A stretch of DNA of 64,000 nucleotides from Amycolatopsis lexingtonensis (GCF_014873755.1 NZ_JADBEG010000001.1:9646501-9710500); one strand, 5' to 3'. Shown: positions 15,579 to 25,167, numbered from the stretch's first letter. The notes: generated from the letters alone by a model not told the origin. Numbers and translations: made by a program.

Positions 15579-16231
15579 CGGAGCCGGTAGCCGACCCCGG
15601 TGACCGTCTCCACCAGCGGCGGGTCACCGAGCTTGCGGCGCAACTTGAGGATGGTGAGCCGGACGGCGCCGGTGAACGGGTCCGCGTGCTCGTCCCACGC
15701 CTTTTCCAGCAGGTGTTCCGCGGACACGGCGGCGCCGTCCGCCCGCAGCAGCTCGGCGAGCACGGCGAACTCCTTTTTGGACAGTGGCAGGTAGCGCCCG
15801 TCGCGGAACACCTCGTGCCGCGCCGGGTCGAGCGTGACGCCGGAGCGGCGCAGGACCGGCGGCGCGGCCGGGCGGCAGCGGCGGCCCAGCGACTGGATGC
15901 GCGCGGCCAGCTCGGGGAACGCGAACGGCTTCGTCAGGTAGTCGTCGGCGCCGAGGGACAGCCCGGCGACGCGGTCGGTGACCTCCACGGCCGCGGTGAG
16001 CATCAGCACCCGGGTCGCCGCTCCGGACGCGACCACCCGGCGGCAGACGTCGTCGCCGTGCACGACCGGCAGGTCCCGGTCGAGCACGACGACGTCGTAG
16101 TCGTGCACGGCGATCCGGTCGAGCGCGGCGCCGCCGTCGTGGGCGACGTCGACCGCGTGCGACTCGTCGCGCAGCCACTCCGCGATCGCGTCCGCGAGCA
16201 TCGGCTCGTCCTCCGCCACCAGCACCCGCAT
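15575..16231 (-). CDS. OmpR-family response regulator
   Basis: A 218-residue regulator. The receiver domain (1-115) has the acidic pocket (AEDEP), phosphoacceptor Asp51 (VVLDRDLP), Thr in LMLTA and Lys in LTKPFAF. The winged-helix DNA-binding domain (about 125-218) ends with VETVTGVGYRLR, typical of the OmpR/PhoB class. The start is ATG 16231, where the receiver fold begins. It overlaps the kinase gene by 4 bases and follows the GT39 gene by 35 bases, suggesting one operon of transferase, regulator and kinase. Confidence 0.95.
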   Translation of the reverse strand: MRVLVAEDEPMLADAIAEWLRDESHAVDVAHDGGAALDRIAVHDYDVVVLDRDLPVVHGDDVCRRVVASGAATRVLMLTAAVEVTDRVAGLSLGADDYLTKPFAFPELAARIQSLGRRCRPAAPPVLRRSGVTLDPARHEVFRDGRYLPLSKKEFAVLAELLRADGAAVSAEHLLEKAWDEHADPFTGAVRLTILKLRRKLGDPPLVETVTGVGYRLR

Positions 16232-16266
16232 GTCCCGATGATCGCCGCGCGGGTGTTTCCTCGCCG

Positions 16267-18216
16267 TTAGCACCGGTAGAGGGTGTCCGCGCCGCCGATC
16301 CGCACCGGCCCGTCGCCCGGGCCGGATCGGCCGCCGCCGTACGCGGCCGGGTCGACGGCCGTGCAGTGCTGGTCGATCCAGCGCCGCCGTTCGTCTTGGA
16401 CGGGACTACGCGCGGGCATGCCCTGCGCGGTACCCGCGCTGCTCAGCACGTACCGCAGCTTGCCTTCCGCGAGCCACCGGTCGAGCTGCGCGATCGACGG
16501 CGCGTCGTCGCGGCCGCCGAAACCGCCCATGCCGATCACGGTCGCGTCCGAGTCGATGAGGAACGGCGCGACCGCGCTCGCCTCGGCGTTCACCGCGAGG
16601 GTGATCTCGGTGCCGTCGCGGCGGGCGTAGTCGAGGATGCGGCGTTGTTCGGCGGACAGCGTGGCGGTGCCGTCGCCGCCCCCGGCGACCATCAGCCGGG
16701 GCTTCGGGCCGGGGCCGCCAGGCCGACCAGGGCCGCCGGGTCCACCGGGTCCACCGGGGCCGCCAGTCCCGGGGGGCCCGCCGGGGCCGTTAGGGCCACC
16801 GGACATGATCGGTCCGCCGGGAGCGCCCGGTCCCGTGGCGGGTCCGGCGGCGGGCAACGTCCCGGCCGACGTGCTCTGCGCCGCCGCGTACGACCACACG
16901 GCCGGGGTGAGCAACAGCGGGACCAGCGCGGCGGCGAGCGTCCACCGGTCGCGCGCGACGAGCAGGCCCGCGATCGCGGCGACGGCCGTGCCGAGCACCG
17001 CCCACCGCGTCCAGCCGTGGAACGACGTGTCGCGCGAGGTCAGGACGAACGCCCAGGCCGCGGTCAGCGCGATGGCGAGCGGGAGCAGCGTCCGCCGGTG
17101 CCGCCGCCACAGCAGCGCCAGCCCGGCGGCGGCGACCGCGGCGACGGCGGGGGCCAGCGCCGTCGTGTAGTACGGGTGCCAGATGCCGCCGGCGAAACTG
17201 AACACCGCGGTCGTCACCACCAGCCAGCCGCCCCACAGCAGCCAACCGGCGTCGCGCCACCGGCGGCCGATGACGATCAGGACGAGCAGGCAGAGCGGCA
17301 GCAGCCACGAGATCTGCCCGCCGACGAGGTCGTTGAACATCCGCCCCGGCCCGGGGTCGCCGCCGAAGGACGACGTCGTCTGCTGGCCGTTGCGCATGAT
17401 CATCATGCCGCCGCCCTCACCGTTGCCGGAGAGGCGGCCGAAGCCGTTGTAGCCGAAGACGAGGTCCCACGCGGAACCGTCCGCGCTGCCGCCCATGTAC
17501 GGCTTGGCGCCGGGCCACCAGTCGTACAGCGCGATCCACCAGAACGACGACACGACCAGCACGACACCGGCGCCGAGGACGTCGAGCAGCCGCCGCTTGA
17601 GCGGCCCGGACGTCCCGGCGAGGTACGCGGCGACCAGGGCGGGCACGACGATCCACGCCTGCAGCATCTTGGTCAGGAAGCCGCACCCGACGAAGAAAGC
17701 GCACCAGAACAGCCACTTCCGCCCGTCTTCGAGCGCCCGCGTGAGCGCGTACGCGGCGGCGACCAGGAACAGGACGAGCAGCGTGTCGGGGTTGTTGTCC
17801 CGGTTGATGATCACGGTCACCGGCGTGAGCGCGAGGATCGCCGCGGCCAGCAGGGCGACGTTCTCCCCGGCCCACCGCCGGACCGTCCGGTGCAGCAGGA
17901 AGACCGCCGCGACGCCTTCGAGCACCTGGGGCAGCAGCAGCGCCCAACCGTGGAAACCGAAGACGAGCACGGAAAGCGCTTGCGGCCACAACGCCAGTGG
18001 CGGCTTGTCGACCGTCACGACGCCGTACGGGTCGAAGGAGCCGAAGAGGAAGTTCGTGAAGCCGCTCGTCATCGACTTCGCGGCGGCCGAGTAGTAGGTG
18101 TTGCCGAGCTGGCCGTCGCCGATCTTCCAGGCGTAGAGGACGGCGGCGCCGAGGCAGACGAGGGGAAGCACCCAGGAGCGGGTCTTCGGGGGAGCGGCGG
18201 TGATCATGCCGCCCAC
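16267..18216 (-). CDS. GT39-type glycosyltransferase with collagen-like segment
   Basis: A 649-residue GT-C membrane transferase (ArnT/PMT-like; similar to the YkcB group). About 11-12 helices; the conserved N-terminal loop contains YYSAAAKSM and VTVDKPPLALW. After the last helix comes a Gly-Gly-Pro-rich, collagen-like tract of about 45 residues (near residues 470-515), then a soluble C-terminal domain (about 520-649) with AEQRRILDYAR and LIDSDATVIGMGGF, like the YkcA/B-related extracellular domain. It probably transfers a sugar from polyprenyl phosphate to an envelope acceptor. ATG 18207 is an alternative start. Acceptor unknown. Confidence 0.87.
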   Translation of the reverse strand: MGGMITAAPPKTRSWVLPLVCLGAAVLYAWKIGDGQLGNTYYSAAAKSMTSGFTNFLFGSFDPYGVVTVDKPPLALWPQALSVLVFGFHGWALLLPQVLEGVAAVFLLHRTVRRWAGENVALLAAAILALTPVTVIINRDNNPDTLLVLFLVAAAYALTRALEDGRKWLFWCAFFVGCGFLTKMLQAWIVVPALVAAYLAGTSGPLKRRLLDVLGAGVVLVVSSFWWIALYDWWPGAKPYMGGSADGSAWDLVFGYNGFGRLSGNGEGGGMMIMRNGQQTTSSFGGDPGPGRMFNDLVGGQISWLLPLCLLVLIVIGRRWRDAGWLLWGGWLVVTTAVFSFAGGIWHPYYTTALAPAVAAVAAAGLALLWRRHRRTLLPLAIALTAAWAFVLTSRDTSFHGWTRWAVLGTAVAAIAGLLVARDRWTLAAALVPLLLTPAVWSYAAAQSTSAGTLPAAGPATGPGAPGGPIMSGGPNGPGGPPGTGGPGGPGGPGGPGRPGGPGPKPRLMVAGGGDGTATLSAEQRRILDYARRDGTEITLAVNAEASAVAPFLIDSDATVIGMGGFGGRDDAPSIAQLDRWLAEGKLRYVLSSAGTAQGMPARSPVQDERRRWIDQHCTAVDPAAYGGGRSGPGDGPVRIGGADTLYRC

Positions 18217-18250
18217 CCAACTCCGGCCCGCGTTTCCCGGGCGTTTCCGG

Positions 18251-18676
18251 TCAGCTGTTGTCGTTCAGGAAGTCGTAGTCCTTGCACTCACCGGCGTGGT
18301 ACCGGTCGTCTTCTTTCCAGTACCGGCAGAACTTGAATCCGATGCGGGTCTCGGGGAGGTTGTAGACGCCGCCGTCGGCCGCGCTCCTGGTGACGCAGTT
18401 GCCGTTGCCGCCGACGTGCATGCTGTAGAGGATGTAGCCGTTGTCCGGAGTGCCCTTGTAGACGTCGATGATGACGCCGCGGCCGTCGGCATCGGTGTCG
18501 CAGATGTGGACGCGGTCGCCTTCCTCGGTGAACACGCCTTCGCCGCTCCAGCCGGTCACGTCACCGAAAGCGTCGCCGGTGTGCATGTGCTTCGTGTGGT
18601 CGGCGGCCGAGGCCGGCGACGCGCACGAGAGCACGGCGATCAGTGCCGCGGCGGCTACGCCGAGTACCTTCTTCAA
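18251..18676 (-). CDS. Small secreted protein of unknown function
   Basis: A 141-residue exported protein. A clear Sec signal peptide (1-24, cleavage at ASA-AD) precedes a mature domain with four cysteines (in HICDTD, GNCVTR, FKFCRYW, GECKDY) that could form two disulfides. Strands rich in Tyr/Asp/Gly (VIIDVYKG, YILYSMHVGG) suggest a compact beta fold; similar small secreted proteins occur in Streptomyces and Amycolatopsis without assigned function. AAGGAAGG precedes the ATG. It stands alone between the GT39 gene and cobN. Confidence 0.75.
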   Translation of the reverse strand: MKKVLGVAAAALIAVLSCASPASAADHTKHMHTGDAFGDVTGWSGEGVFTEEGDRVHICDTDADGRGVIIDVYKGTPDNGYILYSMHVGGNGNCVTRSAADGGVYNLPETRIGFKFCRYWKEDDRYHAGECKDYDFLNDNS

Positions 18677-18740
18677 GTCTTCGTCCTTCCTCGATGGGGA
18701 AGGGGAAGCGTAGCCGTCGCGGCTTGCAGTTCACTTGCCG

Positions 18741-21700
18741 TCACTCCGCCTCGAGGTCGCCCTCCAGCGACAGGTAGACCTCACGCATGCGGGCCAGCAG
18801 CTCCGGGTCCGGTTCCTCCCACAGCCCGCGGTCCGCCGCTTCGTTGAGCCGCTCCACAATCCCCCGCAGCGCCCACGGGTTGGCCTGGCGCAGGAACTCC
18901 TGGGTCACCTCGTCCAGCACGTACGACTCGGTCAGCTTCTCGTACATCCAGTCGCCGACGACGCCGGCCGTCGCGTCGAAGCCGAACAGGTAGTCCACTG
19001 TGGCCGCCAGCTCGAACGCGCCCTTGTAGCCGTGCCGGCGCATCGCCGCCAGCCAGCGGGGGTTCACCACGCGGGCGCGGAACACCCGGGCGGTCTCCTC
19101 GCCGAGCGTCCGCGTGCGGACCGCGTCCGGGGACGTGCTGTCGCCCACGTAGGACGCCGGGGCCGCGCCCGTCAGCGCGCGGACCGTCGCGATCATGCCG
19201 CCGTGGTACTGGAAGTAGTCGTCCGAGTCGGCGATGTCGTGCTCGCGCGTGTCCGTGTTCTTCGCCGCGACGACGATCCGCTTGTACGAGCTTTCCATGT
19301 CCTCGCGCGCCGGGCGGCCGTCGAGGTCGCGGCCGTAGGCGAAGCCGCCCCACACCGCGTACACCTCCGCCAGGTCCTTGTCGTCGCGCCAGTTGCCGGA
19401 GTCCATCAGCGGCAGCAGGCCCGCGCCGTACGCGCCCGGCTTCGAGCCGAAGATGCGGGTGGTCGCCCGCCGGGAATCGCCGTGCACGGCCAGGTCCGCG
19501 GAAACGTGGTCACGGACGAAGTTCTGGTCCGCGGGTTCGTCCAATCCGGCCACCAGCCGCACCGCGTCGTCCAGCATCGTGATCACGTGCGGGAACGCGT
19601 CGCGGAAGAAGCCGCTGATCCGGATCGTGACGTCGATGCGCGGGCGGCCGAGTTCGGCCAGCGGGATCGCTTCGATGCCCGTCACGCGCCGCGAGGCCTC
19701 GTCCCACACCGGCTGGACACCCAGCAGCGCCAGGACTTCCGCGGCGTCGTCGCCGGAGGTCCGCATGGCCGACGTGCCCCACACCGAAAGCCCGACCGAG
19801 CGCGGCCAGTCGCCGGTGTCCTCGCGGTAGCGCTTCAGCAGCGAATCCGCCAGCGCCTGCCCGGTCTCCCAGGCGAGCCGGCTCGGGATCGCCTTCGGGT
19901 CGACGGTGTAGAAGTTCCGCCCGGTCGGCAGCACGTTCACCAGCCCGCGCAACGGCGAGCCGCTCGGCCCGGCCGGGATGTAGCCGCCGTCGAGGGCGTG
20001 CAGCACCGAGTCGAGTTCCGCGGTCGTGCCCGCCAGTCGCGGGACGATCTCCTCCGCCGCAAAGGAAAGCACTCGCGCGACTTGGGCGTCCGGCGCCACC
20101 GAGGCGACCGCGGTGGCGTCCCAGCCGCGCATTTCCATCGTCTGGACGAGTTCCCGCGCCGTCTTCTCGACCGCGTCCACTTCGGACATCGGCGCGTCTT
20201 CCTTCAGGCCCAGCGCGGTCCGCAGGCCCGGCACGGCCCCTTGCTTGCCGCCCCACATCTGGGACGCGCGCAGCATCGCCAGCACCAGGTTGACCCGCGC
20301 CTCGCCGGTCGGCGCCGCACCCAGGATGTGGAGCCCGTCGCGGATCTGCGCGTCCTTGACCTCGCAGAGCCAGCCGTCGATGTGCAGCAGGAAGTCGTCG
20401 AATTCCGCGTCGTGCGGCCGTTCCTCGACGCCGAGGTCGTGGTCCAGCTTCGCGGCCTGGATCAACGTCCAGATCTGGGCGCGGATCGCGGGCAGCTTCG
20501 CCGGGTCCATCGCCGCGATGTTCGCGTGTTCGTCGAGGAGCTGCTCCAGCCGCGCCATGTCGCCGTAGGACTCCGCGCGCGCCATCGGCGGGATCAGGTG
20601 GTCGACGATCGTCGCGTGCGCCCGCCGCTTCGCCTGCGCGCCCTCGCCCGGGTCGTTGATCAGGAACGGGTACACCAGCGGCAGGTTCCCGAGCACGGCG
20701 TCCGGCGCGCACGACGCCGACAGCCCGGCCGTCTTGCCCGGCAGCCACTCCAGCGACCCGTGCTTGCCCAGGTGGACGACGGCGTGCGCGCCGAACTCCT
20801 CCTCCAGCCAGCGGTACGCCGCCAGGTAGTGGTGGCTCGGCGGCAGGTCCGGGTTGTGGTAGATCGCGACGGGGTTCTCGCCGAACCCACGCGGCGGCTG
20901 GATCATGATGATGACGTTGCCGCTCTGCAGCGAAGCCAGGACGATGTCGCCGTTGTCGACATACAGCTCGCCCGGCGCCGGACCCCAGTGTTCTTCCACC
21001 CCCGAACGCAGTTCCGCGGGCAGGGCGTCGAACCACGAGCGGTAGCGCGCGGCCGGGACGCGGATCGGGTTCCCGGACAGCTGTTCCTCGGTCAGCCACT
21101 CCGGGTCCTGGCCGCCGGCGGCGATCAGCGCGTGGATCAGCGCGTCGCCGTCCGGCTGGTCGGTGCCGGTCGGGTCGACGCCCGGGAAGGCGTCCGGGCC
21201 CAGGTCGTAGCCCTGTTCGCGCATCCGCCGCAGCAGCTCGATCGCCGACGCCGGAGTGTCCAGCCCGACCGCGTTGCCGACGCGGGAGTGCTTGGTCGGG
21301 TACGCGGACAGCATGAGCGCGATGCGCCGCTCCGCGGGAGGCGTGTGCCGCAGCCGGGCGTGCGCCAGCGCGATGCGGGCGACGCGGGACGCGCGCTCGG
21401 CGTCCGGGACGTACCGGGGGAGGCCGTCTTCGTCGAGCTCCTTGAACGAGAACGGCACGGTGATCAGCCGTCCGTCGAACTCCGGGACGGCCATCTGGTT
21501 GCCGGCGTCGAGCGGGGAGAGGCCGTCGTCGTTGGCCGCCCACGTCTCGCGGTCGCTGGTCAGGCACAGCGCCTGCAGGATCGGGACGTCGAGCGCGGCC
21601 ATCTCGGCGACGTCCCAGGCCTCGTCGTCCCCGCCCGCGCCCACCTCGGACGGCCGCGTGCCGCCCGCCGCGAGCACCGTGACCAGCAGCGCGTCCACGG

Positions 21701-22304
21701 ACGCCAGCTCGGCCATCATCTCCGGCGCGCGCGTACGCAGCGAAGCGGTGTAGATCGGCAACGCGCGCCCGCCTGCGGCCTCGATCTCGTCGGCGAGGGT
21801 GTGGACGAACTGCGTGTTCCCGGACAGGTGGTGCGCCCGGTAGTACAGGATCCCGATCACCGGGCCCTCGGCGCGCGAAGGCCGCTCGAGGATGCCCCAA
21901 TCGGGTTGACGAGCGGGCGGCTCGAAGCCGTCGCCGGTGAGCAGGAGCGTGTCGGAGAGGAACCGGTGCAGCTGGGTGAGGTTCGCCGGGCCGCCCTGCG
22001 CGAGGTACGCGTGGGCCTCGGCCGCGATGCCCGCCGGGACGGTCGAGAGCTTCATCAGCTCGGCGTCCGGCGTCTGCTCCCCGCCCAGCACGACGACGTG
22101 CGCGCCCGAGGCCAGCAGCGTGTCGAGGCCTTCCTGCCACGTCCGCGGGGTCCCGAGGATGCGGACGACCACGATGCGCACGTCCTCGAGCAGGCCCGGC
22201 AGCTCGGCGACGTCGATCCGGGCGGGGTTCGCCAGGCGGAACTCGCCCTCGGCGGAACGCGCGCTGAGCAGGTCGGTGTCCGAAGTGGACAGAAGCAGGA
22301 TCAC
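18741..22304 (-). CDS. cobN: Cobaltochelatase subunit CobN
   Basis: A 1187-residue large subunit of the aerobic, ATP-dependent cobaltochelatase, which inserts cobalt into hydrogenobyrinic acid a,c-diamide. The CobN/BchH signature regions are present, including VHLGKHGSLEWLPGK, GYIPAGPSGSPLRG, FYTVDPKAIPS and a C-terminal RGIVERLNEAADRGLW. The start is GTG 22304, behind GAGGAGG. It lies downstream of a cobalamin riboswitch and is therefore repressed by the end product. It needs an AAA+ I and D partner; the fused I/D chelatase gene at 50521 is the natural candidate, since no cobS/cobT-type chelatase genes are seen. Confidence 0.97.
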   Translation of the reverse strand: MILLLSTSDTDLLSARSAEGEFRLANPARIDVAELPGLLEDVRIVVVRILGTPRTWQEGLDTLLASGAHVVVLGGEQTPDAELMKLSTVPAGIAAEAHAYLAQGGPANLTQLHRFLSDTLLLTGDGFEPPARQPDWGILERPSRAEGPVIGILYYRAHHLSGNTQFVHTLADEIEAAGGRALPIYTASLRTRAPEMMAELASVDALLVTVLAAGGTRPSEVGAGGDDEAWDVAEMAALDVPILQALCLTSDRETWAANDDGLSPLDAGNQMAVPEFDGRLITVPFSFKELDEDGLPRYVPDAERASRVARIALAHARLRHTPPAERRIALMLSAYPTKHSRVGNAVGLDTPASAIELLRRMREQGYDLGPDAFPGVDPTGTDQPDGDALIHALIAAGGQDPEWLTEEQLSGNPIRVPAARYRSWFDALPAELRSGVEEHWGPAPGELYVDNGDIVLASLQSGNVIIMIQPPRGFGENPVAIYHNPDLPPSHHYLAAYRWLEEEFGAHAVVHLGKHGSLEWLPGKTAGLSASCAPDAVLGNLPLVYPFLINDPGEGAQAKRRAHATIVDHLIPPMARAESYGDMARLEQLLDEHANIAAMDPAKLPAIRAQIWTLIQAAKLDHDLGVEERPHDAEFDDFLLHIDGWLCEVKDAQIRDGLHILGAAPTGEARVNLVLAMLRASQMWGGKQGAVPGLRTALGLKEDAPMSEVDAVEKTARELVQTMEMRGWDATAVASVAPDAQVARVLSFAAEEIVPRLAGTTAELDSVLHALDGGYIPAGPSGSPLRGLVNVLPTGRNFYTVDPKAIPSRLAWETGQALADSLLKRYREDTGDWPRSVGLSVWGTSAMRTSGDDAAEVLALLGVQPVWDEASRRVTGIEAIPLAELGRPRIDVTIRISGFFRDAFPHVITMLDDAVRLVAGLDEPADQNFVRDHVSADLAVHGDSRRATTRIFGSKPGAYGAGLLPLMDSGNWRDDKDLAEVYAVWGGFAYGRDLDGRPAREDMESSYKRIVVAAKNTDTREHDIADSDDYFQYHGGMIATVRALTGAAPASYVGDSTSPDAVRTRTLGEETARVFRARVVNPRWLAAMRRHGYKGAFELAATVDYLFGFDATAGVVGDWMYEKLTESYVLDEVTQEFLRQANPWALRGIVERLNEAADRGLWEEPDPELLARMREVYLSLEGDLEAE

Positions 22305-22324
22305 GAGGTTCCTCCTCGGGGTCC

Positions 22325-22442
22325 GCGCCCCGGGTAGACGGTCGCGCCGGCGGGAGTTCCTGGCTCCCGGGGATCCGGTGACAGTGGCGGGACCGCCCCG
22401 GACTCTCACCGGGTTCCTCCACCTGCCGACGCGTGGGTATCG
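22325..22442 (-). ncRNA. Cobalamin riboswitch upstream of cobN
   Basis: On the minus strand the core elements appear in order: GAACCCGGTGAGAGTCCGGG, the GCCACTGT segment followed by CACC, and the B12 box AGCCAGGAACTC (complement of about 22354-22365), ending in CCCGCC. The cobN start codon and its ribosome-binding site follow after 20 bases, so ligand binding probably acts on translation or early termination. Confidence 0.92.
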
Positions 22443-22447
22443 CCCTC

Positions 22448-22476
22448 ACTCTCCGGTGCGGCCGACCCGGCGTCAA
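22448..22476 (-). promoter_or_regulatory. Predicted promoter of cobN riboswitch transcript
   Basis: TTGACG (22476-22471), 17-base spacer, GAGAGT (22453-22448) on the minus strand. The predicted start near 22441 would sit just before the riboswitch. The -35 is good, the -10 weak. Confidence 0.45.
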
Positions 22477-22491
22477 GGTGACGTGCGTGGC

Positions 22492-23499
22492 TCAGAGCCG
22501 CTTGGCCGCCCGGAAGGCCTTGGCGTAGGTCCCGGACCCGTCGATCAGCGAGACGCCGCCGGCGTCCCCGAACGTCGGCCCGTTGGCGACCTTCCGGCTG
22601 GAGAGCACGCGGTGGTGCCCGTCGCTGTCGATGCCCAGGTAGATGCCCGTGTGCGACACCTGCGACCCGAGCTGCGGCTCGAGGTTGAAGAACAGCACGT
22701 CGCCCGGCTGGAGGGTGCTGAAGTCCGTCGCCTGCTTCTTCTCGTCGTGGATCACTTCGGTGCCCGGGCCCAGCTCGGACAGCGCCCACGCCCGCCGCGG
22801 CAGGCCCGGGCCCTTCGTGTTCGTCCCGAGCAGCGGGTAGCCCGACCGGTAGCCGTACACCATCCGCACGAACCCGGAGCAGTCCAGCGACCTCGCCCGC
22901 GCCGGCTCCGCCGCCTCGTGGACGCCGCCCGGGAAGTCCCAGCCGATGCCGAGGTAGTCGTAGAAGTCCGACTTCTCCAGCCGCCCCTCGGCGCTGTCCG
23001 GGCCGAAGTTGGCGTCCCCCGCCACGCGCAGCTTCTTCACGACCTGGTCGGCCGCGCCGTCGGTGTACTGCAGGGCGATGGCCAGGACGTCCGGGTCCGT
23101 GTCGCCCACGGCCTTCGGCAGCCAGTCGGCGAACCACTTCTCCTTCTCCGCGCCCGCCCGCCAGGCCTGCGGCGCGAGCCGGATCCACGCCGTCGTCGTG
23201 ATGCCCACCTTGGTGAACTTCGGCTCGGTGAAGGTCCGCGACCGGCCGGTCAGCATGACCGTGCGGGAGCCGTCGGTGAAGGACGCGAGCTGGGCGCCGG
23301 CCGCGTCGCGCACGATCGTCCGGGCCGGGTGGTCCAGCCGGTCGTAGGTGTAGCCGCCGGTGACGGCGGCGCCCGAGGGCGCGGCCGACGCCGAGATGGC
23401 CGTGATGTCAGGCCGGTCCTGCGTGGCGACGTAGACCGCCGCCGCGCCGGAGACGCCGATGACCGCGGCGAGGACGCCGATCCGGACCGCTTTGCGCAT
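22492..23499 (-). CDS. Secreted NlpC/P60-type hydrolase
   Basis: A 335-residue exported or membrane-anchored protein. An N-terminal hydrophobic segment (about 5-24) is followed by a unique region of about 170 residues and a C40 cysteine-peptidase domain with Cys207 (LDCSGFVRMVYG), a His in VSHTGIYLG and the downstream HHRVLSS polar residue. C40 enzymes cut gamma-D-glutamyl bonds in peptidoglycan; in Bacillus the poly-gamma-glutamate hydrolase PgdS belongs to this family. ATG 23499 is preferred because GAGG precedes it; GTG 23505 is possible. It follows pgsC by 7 bases, so cleavage or release of the pgs polymer is a reasonable inference. Confidence 0.85.
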   Translation of the reverse strand: MRKAVRIGVLAAVIGVSGAAAVYVATQDRPDITAISASAAPSGAAVTGGYTYDRLDHPARTIVRDAAGAQLASFTDGSRTVMLTGRSRTFTEPKFTKVGITTTAWIRLAPQAWRAGAEKEKWFADWLPKAVGDTDPDVLAIALQYTDGAADQVVKKLRVAGDANFGPDSAEGRLEKSDFYDYLGIGWDFPGGVHEAAEPARARSLDCSGFVRMVYGYRSGYPLLGTNTKGPGLPRRAWALSELGPGTEVIHDEKKQATDFSTLQPGDVLFFNLEPQLGSQVSHTGIYLGIDSDGHHRVLSSRKVANGPTFGDAGGVSLIDGSGTYAKAFRAAKRL

Positions 23500-23506
23500 G
23501 GTCACC

Positions 23507-23989
23507 TCACACCGTCGGGACCAGGCCGACCAGCACGCCGCTGATCAGGATCGCGTAGCTGGCCAGGCTGACGCCGCCGGTGGCGAGCATCGTCGCCACC
23601 GGCTTCTGCCGGACCAGCTGGTAGGCGACCAGGCCGGGCACCACGAACCCCAGCGTCTGGTGCACGAACAGCAGCGGGAAGTCGGCCTGGAGGAAGATGA
23701 GCAACGTCGTCTGGAGCACGACGCCGAGCAGCACGACCGCGGCGAACAGCCGCTTGCCGTAGAGGATGACCATGCGCTGCAACGCCTTCGTGCCGCCGAA
23801 GGTCAGCGCCGTCATCAGGACGATGATCGCCGCGCGCCGGTAGTCCTCGACCATCGTCAGCGCGATCCAGCCGGGCGTGATCATCCCGCCGGGGGAGAGG
23901 TTCGTCGTCAGGTAGCAGACCAGCGACAGCAGCAGGCCGATGGCGAGCCCGACGGTGGCGACCTCGGGGGCGAGGGACGTGGTGAGCAT
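23507..23989 (-). CDS. pgsC: Poly-gamma-glutamate synthase subunit PgsC/CapC-like
   Basis: A 160-residue membrane protein with four to five helices, matching PgsC/CapC (NLSPGGMITPGWIAL, YGKRLFAAVVLLG). PgsC pairs with the amide ligase PgsB to polymerise glutamate at the membrane. The ATG overlaps the pgsB stop codon by one base (TGATG), which implies translational coupling. Length is typical. The third subunit PgsA, a polymer-export metallophosphatase-like protein, is not found beside it. Whether the polymer is poly-gamma-glutamate or another gamma-linked chain is not shown by sequence. Confidence 0.9.
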   Translation of the reverse strand: MLTTSLAPEVATVGLAIGLLLSLVCYLTTNLSPGGMITPGWIALTMVEDYRRAAIIVLMTALTFGGTKALQRMVILYGKRLFAAVVLLGVVLQTTLLIFLQADFPLLFVHQTLGFVVPGLVAYQLVRQKPVATMLATGGVSLASYAILISGVLVGLVPTV

Positions 23990-25167
23990 CAGGCGACCGG
24001 TTCCAGTTTCGCGAGTTCCTCGATGAGCAGTTCTCCCTGGCCGTGGATGTTGCCGATGGCGATCAGCGACGCCTGCCGCTCGACGCCGCCGACGATCCCG
24101 CGCAGCAGTTCCCGCGGCGAGCGCGAGCCACCGAGGTCGACGACGCGGTCCTGCCACTCGCTGGGGATCGCGACGCGGGCGCTGCGCGTCGGCTCGCCGA
24201 TCAGCACCACCCGTTCCGGCGCGATGCGGGGGATCAGCGCGCCCATCTGGCCGTTGCGCTCGACGCGGTCCGGGCGGCAGTTGATGATCACGTGCAGCGG
24301 GTCGGAGATCGCACCTTGCGCGCGGAGCTGGTCGATGTTCATCAACGTCGATTCGGGGTCGTTCGCCGCGAAGACGTTGGCGAAGCGGAGTTGGCGGCGC
24401 CCGGCGCGGTACCGGTGGACCTGCAGTACGCCCGGGTCCGGCGGCGCGGCCCACATGCCCTCCAGCGCCAGCTGCCGGTTGACGCCGAGCAGGTCCGCGA
24501 CGGCCAGCGCGATCGCGACGTTCTCCTTGAAGGTGATCCAGCCGAAGCCGCGCATCTCCTCGTCGGACACGGTTTCGGGGTCGACCGCGATGAGCTCGCA
24601 GTCCCGCTTGGCGGCCTCCTCCTGGAGGATGTGCAGCCGGTCCTTTTCCGCGGTCAGGCAGATCCCGCCGACCGGCATCGACCGCGACAGCGACCGCGCG
24701 ACGTCGTCCAGGGTCGGTCCCATCTCGGCGAGGTGGTCCTCGCGGACGTTGCACAGCACGCCGATGGTCGAGCGGATCAGCTTGCTCTGGTTGATCTCCT
24801 GCAGGTCCGGCATCACGGCCATGCACTCGATGACCAGCGCGTCCGGCCGGTACGCGGCGGCACGGCGGACGATGCCGATCTGCTCGACGACGTTGGCGAT
24901 GCCGAACTTGCGGTAGACCGGCTCCTCGCTGCCGTCGGGGTGGATGAACCGGGCCGCGGTGCCGGTGGTCTTCGCCGTCGTCACCAGCCCGCCGCCCCGC
25001 AGGGCGCCCGCGCACAGCCGGGTGATGGACGACTTGCCGCGGATGCCGTTGACGAGCACGCGCGTCGGGATGCTGTGCAGGTGCCGGTAGTGCTGGCGCT
25101 GTTCGGCGATCCCGGCGGTCAGCATCGCCGCCGACGCCAGGACCAGCACGACGTAGAGGAACGTCAC
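23989..25167 (-). CDS. pgsB: Poly-gamma-glutamate synthase PgsB/CapB
   Basis: A 392-residue Mur-ligase-like ATP-dependent amide ligase. An N-terminal membrane helix (3-20) is followed by the P-loop variant GIRGKSS (41-47), and ligase motifs (VIECMAVMPDLQ, CNVREDHLAEMGP, NCRPDRVERNGQM) match CapB. It activates the carboxylate with ATP and forms gamma-glutamyl amide bonds at the membrane together with PgsC. The gene starts 1 base after the sensor-like membrane protein gene and overlaps pgsC, so the three are one operon. In actinomycetes such loci are little studied. Confidence 0.92.
   Translation of the reverse strand: MTFLYVVLVLASAAMLTAGIAEQRQHYRHLHSIPTRVLVNGIRGKSSITRLCAGALRGGGLVTTAKTTGTAARFIHPDGSEEPVYRKFGIANVVEQIGIVRRAAAYRPDALVIECMAVMPDLQEINQSKLIRSTIGVLCNVREDHLAEMGPTLDDVARSLSRSMPVGGICLTAEKDRLHILQEEAAKRDCELIAVDPETVSDEEMRGFGWITFKENVAIALAVADLLGVNRQLALEGMWAAPPDPGVLQVHRYRAGRRQLRFANVFAANDPESTLMNIDQLRAQGAISDPLHVIINCRPDRVERNGQMGALIPRIAPERVVLIGEPTRSARVAIPSEWQDRVVDLGGSRSPRELLRGIVGGVERQASLIAIGNIHGQGELLIEELAKLEPVA

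Noticed and set aside
19510..22476. Very long open frames opposite or in other frames of cobN and similar genes
   Set aside because: High-GC third positions keep other frames open. They are Arg/Ala/Gly-rich without domain signatures and lie fully over well-supported genes.
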